This document shows, one piece after another, positions 16,240-24,663 of a DNA stretch of 64,000 nucleotides. The stretch is from the NCBI RefSeq assembly GCF_014836945.1, contig NZ_JACSPX010000001.1:1639313-1703312 (forward strand), given 5' to 3'. The notes beneath the pieces were generated by a model. The model saw nothing but the letters and a program-made list of their open reading frames with translations, made no database searches and was not told where the DNA came from. This DNA is from Microbacterium commune. GTDB lineage: Bacteria; Actinomycetota; Actinomycetes; Actinomycetales; Microbacteriaceae. The first letter of the stretch is position 1; each line of letters starts with the position of its first letter. Both the position numbers and the translations under genes were made by a program.

Positions 16240-17673
16240 ATGGCAACGACGACGCTGCAGAACCACATCGGCGGCTCCCTGCGAAACGCCCACGGCACCG
16301 GCACCCTCGACCTCATCGACCCGGCCACCGAAGAGGTGTACGGCCGCATCCCCCTGTCCGATGCGCACGACCTCGACGCAGCCTACGCCGCCGCAGTGTC
16401 CGCCTTCCCGATCTGGCGGGAGAGGACACCGGCCGAGCGGCAGCTGGCGCTGTTCCGGATCGCGGATGCCATGGCATCCCGCGCCGAGGAGTTCGCCGAC
16501 CTCGAATCGCAGGACACCGGCAAGCCGCGGGCCACCCTGGTGGCCGACGAAATCGAACAGTCGATCGACCAGCTGCGCTTCTTCGCCGGCGCCGCCCGCA
16601 GCCTCGAGGGGCGCGCGGCGGGGGAGTACGCCGCCGGGCACACCTCATACGTGCGTCGTGAGCCGATCGGGGTGATCGGTCAGGTCACCCCTTGGAACTA
16701 CCCGCTGAACATGGCGGTGTGGAAGATCGCCCCCGCGCTCGCCGCCGGCAACACGGTCGTGCTCAAGCCCGCCGAGTCGACCCCGCTGTCGACCCTGCTG
16801 CTCGCCGAGATCGTCGCCGAGCACACTCCCGCCGGCACGCTGAACGTCGTGCTGGGCGGGCGCGAGACGGGGGCGGCGCTCGTCGCGCATCCCGTGCCGC
16901 AGATGGTCGCCATCACCGGATCGGTGCGGGCGGGCATGGCGGTCGCCGCGTCGGCGGCATCCGACCTGAAGCGCGTCCACCTCGAACTCGGCGGAAAGGC
17001 GCCCGCCGTCGTGTTCGACGACGCGTCAATCCAGAAGGCGGTGGATGCCATCGTCACCGCCGCGTTCTTCAACGCCGGCCAGGACTGCACCGCCGCGACC
17101 CGCGTGATCGCGCACTCGTCTGTGCACGACGAGGTGGTGAGGGCACTGGTGGCGCGCACGAAGACCCACGCCCGCACCGGCGCACCGCACGAGGACGGCG
17201 TGCTGTTCGGTCCGCTCTCCAGCGCGGCGCAGCTCGCACAGGTGCAGGGCTTCATCGACCGGCTGCCCGCGCACGCCACGATCGAGACCGGCGGACGCCG
17301 CCAAGGCGAGAAGGGGTACTTCTTCGAGCCGACGATCATCTCCGGCATGCGGCAGGATGACGAGGCGGTGCAGAACGAGATCTTCGGACCGGTGCTCACC
17401 GTGCAGTCGTTCGACACCGACGACGAAGCCCTCACCATGGCGAACGGGGTGCGCTACGCGCTCGCCGCGTCGATCTTCACGCGCGATCACACCAGGGCGA
17501 TGCGCTTCACGCGCGACCTCGACTTCGGCTGCGTATGGGTGAACACGCACATCCCGTTCGTGTCAGACATGCCGCACGGCGGATTCAAGCACTCCGGCTA
17601 CGGCAAGGACCTCTCGCAGTACGGCTTCGACGACTACACCCGCGTCAAGCACGTGATGACCGCGCTCGACTGA
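16240..17673 (+). CDS. Aminobutyraldehyde-type aldehyde dehydrogenase (PatD/PuuC-like)
   Basis: A 477-residue NAD(P)+ aldehyde dehydrogenase. TPWNYPLNMAVWKIAPALAA, LELGGKAPAVVFDDA (catalytic Glu) and NAGQDCTAATR (catalytic Cys) are intact. The sequence around these motifs resembles 4-aminobutyraldehyde and 3-aminopropanal dehydrogenases, which turn the aldehyde made from putrescine or spermidine into GABA or beta-alanine. The divergent amine oxidoreductase supports this. Its product could feed the aminotransferase and MmsA at 9.2-12.1 kb. The exact substrate is inferred. Confidence 0.88.
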   Translation: MATTTLQNHIGGSLRNAHGTGTLDLIDPATEEVYGRIPLSDAHDLDAAYAAAVSAFPIWRERTPAERQLALFRIADAMASRAEEFADLESQDTGKPRATLVADEIEQSIDQLRFFAGAARSLEGRAAGEYAAGHTSYVRREPIGVIGQVTPWNYPLNMAVWKIAPALAAGNTVVLKPAESTPLSTLLLAEIVAEHTPAGTLNVVLGGRETGAALVAHPVPQMVAITGSVRAGMAVAASAASDLKRVHLELGGKAPAVVFDDASIQKAVDAIVTAAFFNAGQDCTAATRVIAHSSVHDEVVRALVARTKTHARTGAPHEDGVLFGPLSSAAQLAQVQGFIDRLPAHATIETGGRRQGEKGYFFEPTIISGMRQDDEAVQNEIFGPVLTVQSFDTDDEALTMANGVRYALAASIFTRDHTRAMRFTRDLDFGCVWVNTHIPFVSDMPHGGFKHSGYGKDLSQYGFDDYTRVKHVMTALD

Positions 17674-17674
17674 C

Positions 17675-18184
17675 TCAGGCGAGGCGTTTCACCTGGCGCA
17701 GCTCGTGCAGCACGAGCCCCGGACGCTCGTCGACCTTCCGTGCGCCGTCGGATGCCCAGCCGTGCCGCTCGTAGAACGTCGCGGCGCGCGTGTTGCCTTC
17801 GAGCACCCAGAGGTACGCGGTCTCGTGGCCGTCTGAGCGCAGGGCATCCTCCACCGCGGTGATCAGCGCGTGGCCGACGCCGGTCGACCAGGCATCCGGA
17901 TGCGCGTAGATGCCCCAGAGCTCACCCGAGCCGGGCGCATCGGCGTCGCGTGCCTCACCGTAGCTCGCCCAGCCGGCGACGCGGCCGTCGCGCTCGACGA
18001 CGATCGTCTGCGAGGCGCGCGGCGTCTCGGAGAGCAGTCGCGCCCAGCCGGCCTCGCGCTCGGCGATCGACAGCTCATCGAGCACCGACTGCGGCATCAG
18101 CCCTCTATACGCCTGCTGCCAGGCGCGTACATGTACCAGGGCGATGTCGTGGGCGTCGTCCGAGGTCGCGGGTCGGATGTTCAT
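17675..18184 (-). CDS. GNAT-family N-acetyltransferase
   Basis: A 169-residue single GNAT domain. MNIRPATSDDAHDIALVHVRAW is the usual N-terminal strand and helix, the acetyl-CoA pyrophosphate loop is near STGVGHALI, and YERHGW marks the C-terminal motif B. The substrate is unknown. ATG 18184 has an AAGGAG Shine-Dalgarno. It converges on the aldehyde dehydrogenase with one base between stop codons. The 105 bases between it and galK show no clear signal. Confidence 0.85.
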   Translation of the reverse strand: MNIRPATSDDAHDIALVHVRAWQQAYRGLMPQSVLDELSIAEREAGWARLLSETPRASQTIVVERDGRVAGWASYGEARDADAPGSGELWGIYAHPDAWSTGVGHALITAVEDALRSDGHETAYLWVLEGNTRAATFYERHGWASDGARKVDERPGLVLHELRQVKRLA

Positions 18185-18289
18185 GCCGGCTCCTTCCGAT
18201 GGGGCTCACCAGGCCGTTCGAATCGCGTGAATGGCACGATTCTGGCCCGGTTCGTCGACAATTGAGCGATTCGGAGCTGGTGGGGGGTG

Positions 18290-19471
18290 TCAGGCGTCCC
18301 GGCGCGGGCCGTCGGAGGGATGCACGGTGAACACGTGCGGTGCGCCGAATCCTGCATCCGCGAACGCCCGGGTGACGGCATCCGCCATCCGGTCGACGGC
18401 GTCGCGCTCGACGAGCGCGATCGCGGCGCCGCCGAAGCCACCGCCGGTCATCCGCGCCCCGACCGCGCCGTGCGCGAGCGCCGTCTCGACGGCGAGGTCG
18501 AGCTCGGGAACCGAGATCTCGAAGTCGTCGCGCATCGACGCGTGCGAGGCGACCAGCAGGTCGCCGATCGCCCGCGGGCCGTCGGATCCGAGCACGCGCA
18601 CGGTGTCGAGCACGCGCTGGTTCTCGGTGATCACGTGACGCACGCGGCGGAACGTGACGTCGTCCATCAGCTCTGCGGTGCGCGGCAGGTCGGACTCGGC
18701 CGCGTCGCGCAGCGACGGGATGCCCAGCAGCGCCGCGCCGCGCTCGCAGGCGTCGCGCCGCTCGCGATACCCGCCGGTGGAGTGCGAGTGGCTCACCTGC
18801 GTGTCGATGACGAGCACCTCGAGGCCCTCACCGGTGAACCCGGTGGGCACCGACTCGGTCGCCAGCGAACGGCAGTCGATGAACGTCGCGGCGTCCGGAC
18901 GGCCGAGCATCGACGCCATCTGGTCCATGATCCCGGTGGGCGCCCCGACAGCCTCGTTCTCGGCGCGTCGGCCGACCTGCGCGAGGGCGACGGGGTCGAG
19001 GTCGAGCTTCCAGAGGTCGTTCAGGGCGGATGCCACCGACCCCTCGATCGCCGCGGACGACGACAGCCCCGCCCCGACCGGCACGTCGGATGCGATCGCG
19101 ATGTCGACTCCGCGCAGCGCTGCCTCAGGAGCCGCGAGCTGGATGGCCCAGGCGACGCCGAGCACGTACGCAGACCACTCCGGCACGGCGGGCTCTGCGC
19201 CGACCGCCGTCGGGAAGAGCCGGTCGAGCTCGGAGATCGCGACCTCGACCGGCTCCGCGGCGAAGGTCGACGTCACGCGAATGCGGTCGTCGTCGCGCAG
19301 CCGGGCGGCGGTGAACGTGCGATGCGGGATCGCGAACGGCAGCACGAACCCCTCGTTGTAGTCGGTGTGCTCGCCGATCAGGTTCACCCGGCCCGGCGCC
19401 GACCAGACGCCCTCGGGATCGCGGCCGGTGAGCTCGGTGAACAGCGTGCGGGCGGCGTCAAGTGCGCTCAT
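18290..19471 (-). CDS. galK: Galactokinase
   Basis: A 393-residue GHMP kinase that phosphorylates galactose with ATP to galactose-1-phosphate (Leloir pathway). The galactokinase signature GRVNLIGEHTDYNEGFVLP lies near residues 27-45, the ATP loop is VGAGLSSSAA, and MTGGGFGGAAIAL is the third GHMP motif. It overlaps the upstream galT stop by ATGA, so the two are coupled. No galE or galM is present nearby. Confidence 0.96.
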   Translation of the reverse strand: MSALDAARTLFTELTGRDPEGVWSAPGRVNLIGEHTDYNEGFVLPFAIPHRTFTAARLRDDDRIRVTSTFAAEPVEVAISELDRLFPTAVGAEPAVPEWSAYVLGVAWAIQLAAPEAALRGVDIAIASDVPVGAGLSSSAAIEGSVASALNDLWKLDLDPVALAQVGRRAENEAVGAPTGIMDQMASMLGRPDAATFIDCRSLATESVPTGFTGEGLEVLVIDTQVSHSHSTGGYRERRDACERGAALLGIPSLRDAAESDLPRTAELMDDVTFRRVRHVITENQRVLDTVRVLGSDGPRAIGDLLVASHASMRDDFEISVPELDLAVETALAHGAVGARMTGGGFGGAAIALVERDAVDRMADAVTRAFADAGFGAPHVFTVHPSDGPRRDA

Positions 19472-20646
19472 GCGGTGACCTCGGGAACGGATTCGATGGC
19501 GGTGCGGAGGCGCTCGGCGGCGACCTCGGGAAGGATCTCAGCGGTCCACGCGCCCATCGCCGCTTCGGATCCGGCGAGGAACTTCAGCTTGTCCTCGGCA
19601 CGACGCGGGCTGGTCAGCTCGAGGCGCATGCGCACGGTCTCGCGACCGGTGTTCACGGGCGCCTGATGCCATCCGGCGATATAGGCCGTGGGGGTCGGGT
19701 ACAGGGCATCCACCCCGCGCAGCAGACGCAGGTAGAGCGGGGCGAGCTCGTCGCGCTCGGCGTTGGTGAGCGCCGCGAAGTCGGGGGCGTGCCGATGCGG
19801 CATGAGGTGCACCTCGAGCGGCCAGCGGGCGGCGAACGGCACGAACGCCGTCCAGTGCTCGCCCTGCAGCACGAGGCGGTCCGAGTCGCGCTCGGAGTCG
19901 AGCACGCGCGTCATCAGGTCGGGAGCGGTGCGGTCGATGCTGTCGAGCAGCCGCTGCGTGCGCGGGGTGACGTACGGGTAGGCGTAGATCTGCCCGTGCG
20001 GGTGCGGCAGTGTGACGCCGATCGCCTCGCCGCGGTTCTCGAACGGGAAGACCTGCTGGATGCCGGGGAGGGCCGACAGCGCCGCCGTGCGGTCTGCCCA
20101 TGCCTCGATCACCGTGCGTGCGCGGGTGACCGACTGCGTGCCGAACGACCCTTCGTGGTCGGGGCTGAAGCACACGACCTCGCAGCGGCCGATGCTCGTG
20201 CGCGTGCGGCCGACGCCGAGCTCGGCGAGATCGTCGAGCCCGCGCGGGGCGTTGCGGGCCGCCGGCACACCGCCGACGGCCTCGATCAGCGCCGGACCGA
20301 AGGCGGGGGAGCGGTTCTCGAAGACGGCGACGTCGTATTGCGCCGGAACCTCGGACGGGTTGCTCGGCGTCTGGGGGGCCAGCGGATCCGCGTCGGCGCT
20401 GGGCATCATGACCCGGTTCTGACGTGCGGTGGCGAAGGTGATCCAGTCGCCCGTGAGCACGTCCTGCCGCATCGTCGCGGTCTCGGGGCGCCCGTCGAGC
20501 GTGCGCGCGTCGACGCCTCGCTCGGATCCGAGGCTCGTGCCGGGGTCGTCGTAGTAGAGCAGCTCGCGACCGTCGGCGAGGCGGGTGGCGCGCCGGACGA
20601 CGCCGGCGCCGAGTTCGGACGTTCGCAGCTCGGGGGATTCTGACAT
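19468..20646 (-). CDS. galT: Galactose-1-phosphate uridylyltransferase
   Basis: A 392-residue GalT that exchanges galactose-1-phosphate and UDP-glucose. The HIT-type active site LPHPHGQIYAYP holds the uridylylated His, and FENRSPAFGP and EVHLMPHRHAPD are conserved. The ATG at 20646 lacks a good Shine-Dalgarno; a TTGACG / TACCGT promoter pair on the minus strand would give a leader of only a few bases. It is first in the galTK operon, with a LacI-family gene divergent. Confidence 0.95.
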   Translation of the reverse strand: MSESPELRTSELGAGVVRRATRLADGRELLYYDDPGTSLGSERGVDARTLDGRPETATMRQDVLTGDWITFATARQNRVMMPSADADPLAPQTPSNPSEVPAQYDVAVFENRSPAFGPALIEAVGGVPAARNAPRGLDDLAELGVGRTRTSIGRCEVVCFSPDHEGSFGTQSVTRARTVIEAWADRTAALSALPGIQQVFPFENRGEAIGVTLPHPHGQIYAYPYVTPRTQRLLDSIDRTAPDLMTRVLDSERDSDRLVLQGEHWTAFVPFAARWPLEVHLMPHRHAPDFAALTNAERDELAPLYLRLLRGVDALYPTPTAYIAGWHQAPVNTGRETVRMRLELTSPRRAEDKLKFLAGSEAAMGAWTAEILPEVAAERLRTAIESVPEVTA

Positions 20647-20650
20647 GTTC

Positions 20651-20690
20651 ACGTCAACACGGTACCGCGGCCGCTGTGATAACGTCAACA
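20651..20690. promoter_or_regulatory. galT/lacI divergent control region with direct repeat
   Basis: ACGTCAACA occurs at 20651-20659 and 20682-20690, 31 bases (about three helical turns) apart on the same face of the helix. On the minus strand the distal copy supplies a TTGACG -35 for galT, with TACCGT 18 bases downstream as -10. The copies may be operator half sites for the adjacent LacI protein. Confidence 0.4.
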
Positions 20691-20724
20691 TTCCGGAGTT
20701 GCGAGCGCTCGAGAGGAAGACCGG

Positions 20725-21699
20725 ATGCCGACATCCGCACGCGTGTCCATGGCGATGGTCGCCCAGCGCGCCGGGGTCTCCGGTCAGACCGTCTCGCGGG
20801 TGGCGAACGGAAGCCCCAGGGTCGACCCCGAGACGAGGGCGCGCGTCGAACGGGCGATGGCCGAGCTCGGCTACCGCCCGAACCGCGCCGCCCGCGCCCT
20901 GCGCACCGGTCGCAGTCAGACCCTCGGCCTCGTCGCGCAGACCCTCGCCACCGTGGGCAACTCCCGCATGCTGCAGGCCGTCGCCGACGCCGCGGCGTCG
21001 CGCGGCTATGCGCTGACCGTGCTCACCCTCGGCGCGGATGCCGACATCGCCGACGCTTTCGATCGCCTCCGCGACCAGGGGGTCGACGGCGCCATCGTGC
21101 TGAACGAGGCCACCGCGCTGGCGCGCGACGCGGCCTCGGGCGGATTGCGCCTCGTGGTCGTCGACTCGCCGCCCGACGAGCGCTTCACCGTCATCGGCAC
21201 CGACCACGCGTCGGGCGCTCGCGCGGCCACCGAGCACCTCCTGCGCGCCGGGCACCGTGCGGTGCACCACCTCGCCGGGCCGGTCGGGTCGTTCGCCTCC
21301 GCCGAGCGCGAGCGCGGCTGGCGCGACGCGCTCGCCGCGGCGGGCATCGATCCGCCCGAGCCCGTGCGCGGCGACTGGAGTGCGGCATCCGGATTCGAAT
21401 CGGTGGCGCGGATGCCGGCATCCGGCGTCACCGCGATCTTCGCTGCGAACGATCAGATGGCGCTCGGTGCCCTGCGCGCTCTGGCGGAGTCCGGACGCCG
21501 TGTGCCGGACGACGTCGCGGTGATCGGGTTCGACGACATCGCCGACGCCGCGGACTTCCAGCCTCCGCTGACCACCGTCCGGCAGGATTTCGACGCGCTC
21601 GGCGAGCACGCCGTCGGCGCTCTCGTCGCATGGATCGAGGGCGAGCGGCCCGCCGACCTGCTGCTGCCGCCCGCGCTGATCGGCCGCGCCAGCGCCTGA
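20725..21699 (+). CDS. LacI-family transcriptional regulator (galactose operon)
   Basis: A 324-residue LacI protein: N-terminal HTH (MAMVAQRAGVSGQTVSRVANG) with hinge helix (RAARALRTGRS), then a periplasmic-binding-like effector domain including VIGFDDIADAADFQPPLTTV. ATG 20725 follows a GAGAGGAAG Shine-Dalgarno. It is divergent from galTK, 78 bases away, and is the probable galactose-responsive repressor of that operon; the effector is inferred from position only. It ends 7 bases from the stop of the convergent alcohol dehydrogenase. Confidence 0.92.
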   Translation: MPTSARVSMAMVAQRAGVSGQTVSRVANGSPRVDPETRARVERAMAELGYRPNRAARALRTGRSQTLGLVAQTLATVGNSRMLQAVADAAASRGYALTVLTLGADADIADAFDRLRDQGVDGAIVLNEATALARDAASGGLRLVVVDSPPDERFTVIGTDHASGARAATEHLLRAGHRAVHHLAGPVGSFASAERERGWRDALAAAGIDPPEPVRGDWSAASGFESVARMPASGVTAIFAANDQMALGALRALAESGRRVPDDVAVIGFDDIADAADFQPPLTTVRQDFDALGEHAVGALVAWIEGERPADLLLPPALIGRASA

Positions 21700-21706
21700 G
21701 CCCCGC

Positions 21707-22729
21707 TCAGAACTCGAGCATCACCTTGATCGCGCGACGCTCGTCCATGGCTCGATACCCGTCTGCGGCGTCGTCGATCGACAGCGTCTGATCGAACACG
21801 ACGCCCGGGTCGATCTCGTCGGTCATGATCCGGTCGATCAGATCGGGCAGGAAGCGGCGCACGGGTGCAGGACCGCCGTGCAGGTGGACGCCGGAGAGGA
21901 ACAGCTCCTGCCCGTCGAGGCTCACGCCGTGCGAGACGCCGACGAATCCGACGTGCCCGCCGGCGCGGGTCGAGCGGATCGCCTGCTGCATCGCCTCCTG
22001 CGTGCCGACCGCTTCGATGGTGGAGTGCGCCCCGTAGCCGCCCGTCATCTCCTTGATCGCCGCGACGCCGGCATCCCCTCGCGCCTCGACGATGTCGGTG
22101 GCGCCGAAGCGACGGGCGAGCGCCTGGCGGTCGGCGTGCCGCGACATCGCGATGATGCGCTCGGCCCCCAGCTGCGACGCCGCGAGGACGCCGAGCAGCC
22201 CGACCGCCCCGTCGCCGACCACGGCGACCGTCTTGCCGGGCCCGGCCTCGGCCGCGACGGCCGCGAACCACCCGGTGCCGAGCACGTCGGAGGCGGCGAG
22301 CAGGCTGCGGCGCCGTTCGGGGGTGATGTCGCCCGTGACCTTCACGAGCGTCCCGTCCGCCCAGGGGATCCGGGCGTACTCGGCCTGCGTGCCGATCGAT
22401 CCCATCCCGACGACGTGGATGCATCGCGACTGGTACCCCGCTCGGCAGATCTCGCAGGTGTTGTCGGATGCCATGAACGAGCCGACCACGAAGTCTCCGA
22501 CCCGGATGTCGCGGACCGCCGACCCGACCTGCTCGACGACGCCGATGTACTCATGACCCATCCGCGACGGCCGCTTCACCGGCGAGATGCCGCGATACGG
22601 CCACAGGTCGGAGCCGCAGATGCAGGCCGCGTCGACGCGGATGATCGCGTCGGTCGGCTCCACGAGCTCGGGGGTCGGGACATCCTCGACCCGGACGTCG
22701 CCGGGTCCGTGCATGATGACTGCGCGCAT
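21707..22729 (-). CDS. Zinc-dependent alcohol dehydrogenase family protein
   Basis: A 340-residue MDR-superfamily enzyme. Catalytic zinc ligands are visible as CICGSD and GHEYIGVVEQVG, and the NAD(P) loop is VVGDGAVGLLGV. The structural-zinc lobe is reduced: the segment after SFMASDN shows only three Cys (CEICRAGYQSRC) rather than four. Members of this branch act on short alcohols or aldehydes. A GGAG lies 8-9 nt before ATG 22729. Apart from convergence with lacI, no neighbour indicates the substrate. Confidence 0.87.
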   Translation of the reverse strand: MRAVIMHGPGDVRVEDVPTPELVEPTDAIIRVDAACICGSDLWPYRGISPVKRPSRMGHEYIGVVEQVGSAVRDIRVGDFVVGSFMASDNTCEICRAGYQSRCIHVVGMGSIGTQAEYARIPWADGTLVKVTGDITPERRRSLLAASDVLGTGWFAAVAAEAGPGKTVAVVGDGAVGLLGVLAASQLGAERIIAMSRHADRQALARRFGATDIVEARGDAGVAAIKEMTGGYGAHSTIEAVGTQEAMQQAIRSTRAGGHVGFVGVSHGVSLDGQELFLSGVHLHGGPAPVRRFLPDLIDRIMTDEIDPGVVFDQTLSIDDAADGYRAMDERRAIKVMLEF

Positions 22730-22779
22730 GGGTCTACTCCATCACTCCGACGGGCGGATTGCGAGAGGCTCGACGCCGG

Positions 22780-22785
22780 TATCCT
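22780..22785 (+). promoter_or_regulatory. Putative leaderless -10 (TATCCT) of the DUF202 pair
   Basis: TATCCT, 6 nt, then GTG 22792; no Shine-Dalgarno. Confidence 0.45.
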
Positions 22786-22791
22786 GAACGG

Positions 22792-23160
22792 GTGAGCGAG
22801 CATCCCGATCGTCGTTTCCCGCGTTCGGTGTTCCGGCAGGGCAGCGAGCCGGACGTGCGCTTCTCGCTCGCGAACGAGCGCACCTTCCTCGCCTGGACGC
22901 GCACGGCGCTCGCCCTGATCGCGGGTGGCGTGGCGCTCGAGGCGCTCGCGCTCGACATGTACGCCCCGCTGCGCCTGGCCGCGTCCCTCGTGCTCATCAT
23001 CACGGGCATCCTGCTGCCGATCATCGCCTGGGTGGAGTGGTCGCGGGTCGAGCGCGCCATGCGGCTGGGCCGGCCCCTGCCGCACCCTCCCACGGGAATC
23101 GTGCTCGCACTGGCCGTGGTCGCCTCGGGCGTGCTCGTGCTGCTCGCCGTGCTGCGATGA
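22792..23160 (+). CDS. DUF202 family membrane protein (YidH-like)
   Basis: A 122-residue protein with the DUF202 signature (ANERTFLAWTRTALALIAGGVAL) and three hydrophobic segments (about 38-55, 62-82, 100-120). Members are small inner-membrane proteins of unknown function. The GTG start at 22792 is chosen from the TATCCT-6 nt-GTG arrangement. It overlaps the next DUF202 gene by ATGA. Tandem DUF202 genes are common in actinobacteria. Confidence 0.85.
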   Translation: MSEHPDRRFPRSVFRQGSEPDVRFSLANERTFLAWTRTALALIAGGVALEALALDMYAPLRLAASLVLIITGILLPIIAWVEWSRVERAMRLGRPLPHPPTGIVLALAVVASGVLVLLAVLR

Positions 23161-23534
23161 GCGGCCGCGCCGGAGGGCCGGCGACCGCACCCTCGTGGCC
23201 GGGTCCCTTCGACGCCGGCCTGCAGCTCGAGCGCACGTCGCTGTCGTGGCGCCGCACCGCACTGTCGCTCGCGGTCGGCTCGCTCGTCTCGCTGCGGCTG
23301 CTTCCGCTGTGGCTGGGCGGCGCGCAGTGGGTGCTGCCGGGAATGGCGGGTCTGCTGGCGGCATCCCTGCTCTGGCGGGTGTCGCGCCGACGGCATCGCG
23401 CATTCATGGCGGACGTCGAGCAGGATCGCCCTCCGCGTGCGGCCGGTGCAGGAGCGCTGCTCGTGCTCGCCGCCGGGGTGGCGGCGGCGGGGATGCTGGG
23501 ACTGGCGGCCGTGCTGATCGTGTCGATCCGGTAG
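23157..23534 (+). CDS. DUF202 family membrane protein, second copy
   Basis: A 125-residue protein. The DUF202 core is LQLERTSLSWRRTALSLAVG, where the first copy has NERTFLAWTRTAL. There are three membrane segments. It is translationally coupled to the first copy by a 4-base overlap, so the two probably form a heteromeric membrane unit. Function unknown. It converges on the formylglycine-generating enzyme gene with 9 bases between stops. Confidence 0.82.
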   Translation: MSGRAGGPATAPSWPGPFDAGLQLERTSLSWRRTALSLAVGSLVSLRLLPLWLGGAQWVLPGMAGLLAASLLWRVSRRRHRAFMADVEQDRPPRAAGAGALLVLAAGVAAAGMLGLAAVLIVSIR

Positions 23535-23543
23535 CGGCGCCCG

Positions 23544-24497
23544 CTACCGGCCGACCGTGCGGAACCCGGCGTTGCCCATCGACGAGTCGGGCGTGTTCTG
23601 CGACCGTGCCGAGTTGCGGTATCGGTTGCAGTACGACGAGTGACACAGGTAGCTGCCGCCGCGCAGCACGCGCGACTGCCCGCGTTCCGGCCCGGTCGGA
23701 GCGTGCGACGGCGAGACGCGGTAGTACCCGGGCGAGAACCAGTCCGACGCCCACTCCCACACGTTGCCGACCATCTGCCACAGTCCGTAGCCGTTGGGTT
23801 CGAACGAGCGCACCGGCGCGGTGGTCAGGAAGCCGTCCTCGAGCGTGTTGGTGCGCGGGAACTCGCCCTGCCAGATGTTCGTGCGCCAGCCGCCGTCGTC
23901 GACCTCGTCATCGCCCCACGGGTACTTCCGCTGCTCGAGACCGCCGCGCGCCGCGTACTCCCACTCGGCCTCGGTGGGTAGTCGGCGCCCCGCCCATTCG
24001 CAATAGGCCTGAGCGTCGTTCCAGCTGATGTGCACCACCGGATGATCGCCCAGTCCGTCGATGCTCGAGTGCTGTCCGCCGGGATGCCGCCAGTCGGCGC
24101 CGCGCACACCGATCCACCACGGGGTCTGCGGCGGCCGGCCCAGCACGTCGGCCTCGTCGGCCGCGAGGGCGAGATGGAACACGGCCGAGAAGCCGAACTC
24201 CTCGGCCTCGGTGCGGTATCCGGTGTCGTCGACGAAGCGCGCGAAGTCGTCGTTGGTCACGCTCGTGGCATCCATCGAGAATGCGTCGAGGCTCACCCGG
24301 TGCAGCGGCACCTCGCCGTCGGCCGCGTTGCGGTCGCCAGACGAGTCGCCCATCACGAATGACCCTGCCGGGACGACGACCTGCGGCACGGCGTGCTGCG
24401 AGGAGCCTGCTGTCGGGGAGGCGCCGGGGCGCAGCGAGACGGTCGCGAAAGCCGATCGAGACGGCGTGCCGCAGCCGCACGAGCATTCAGCATCCAC
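23544..24497 (-). CDS. Formylglycine-generating enzyme (sulfatase-activating, FGE/SUMF1 type)
   Basis: A 317-residue FGE that oxidises the Cys of CxPxR in sulfatases to formylglycine, using O2 and copper. Both active-site cysteines are present five residues apart (about Cys285 and Cys290, in SYLCHSSYCNRYR), and NTPDSSMGNAGFR matches bacterial FGE closely, so this is a true FGE rather than a generic SUMF-domain protein. PTEAEWEYAARGG and GNVWEWASDWF are also conserved. The GTG 24497 start has an AAGGA Shine-Dalgarno. The first ten residues include Cys-x-Cys-x-Cys, unusual and perhaps metal-binding. No sulfatase gene lies in the window. Confidence 0.93.
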   Translation of the reverse strand: MDAECSCGCGTPSRSAFATVSLRPGASPTAGSSQHAVPQVVVPAGSFVMGDSSGDRNAADGEVPLHRVSLDAFSMDATSVTNDDFARFVDDTGYRTEAEEFGFSAVFHLALAADEADVLGRPPQTPWWIGVRGADWRHPGGQHSSIDGLGDHPVVHISWNDAQAYCEWAGRRLPTEAEWEYAARGGLEQRKYPWGDDEVDDGGWRTNIWQGEFPRTNTLEDGFLTTAPVRSFEPNGYGLWQMVGNVWEWASDWFSPGYYRVSPSHAPTGPERGQSRVLRGGSYLCHSSYCNRYRNSARSQNTPDSSMGNAGFRTVGR

Positions 24498-24575
24498 AGC
24501 GCATCCTTCCGGCGGCGTCCGGCGGGGCGGATGCCGCGAGACGAGCCTATCCGGGCCGTCGGGCGGGTTCCGCGG

Positions 24576-24642
24576 AATAGTTGATGTCCAGCAATAGTTG
24601 ATGACTGTCAACGATCGGTGATACGGTTGAGAAAGATCAACC
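24576..24642. promoter_or_regulatory. MarR-type operators in the DHA2 exporter promoter
   Basis: Two spaced palindromes share the half site GTTGA: GTTGATGACTGTCAAC (24597-24612) and GGTTGAGAAAGATCAACC (24625-24642), centres 29 bases apart. AATAGTTGATG is also directly repeated at 24576 and 24593. TTGATG (24598) and TACGGT (24622) could be -35 and -10 with an 18-base spacer, so a bound repressor would cover the promoter. The likely ligand is the MarR protein at 26333. Confidence 0.6.
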
Positions 24643-24663
24643 ATCTTCCAGGAGCCGCACCTT

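Noticed and set aside
23544..24497. Ergothioneine (EgtB-type) sulfoxide synthase
   Set aside because: Shares the SUMF fold, but lacks the DinB domain and has the FGE active-site Cys pair.
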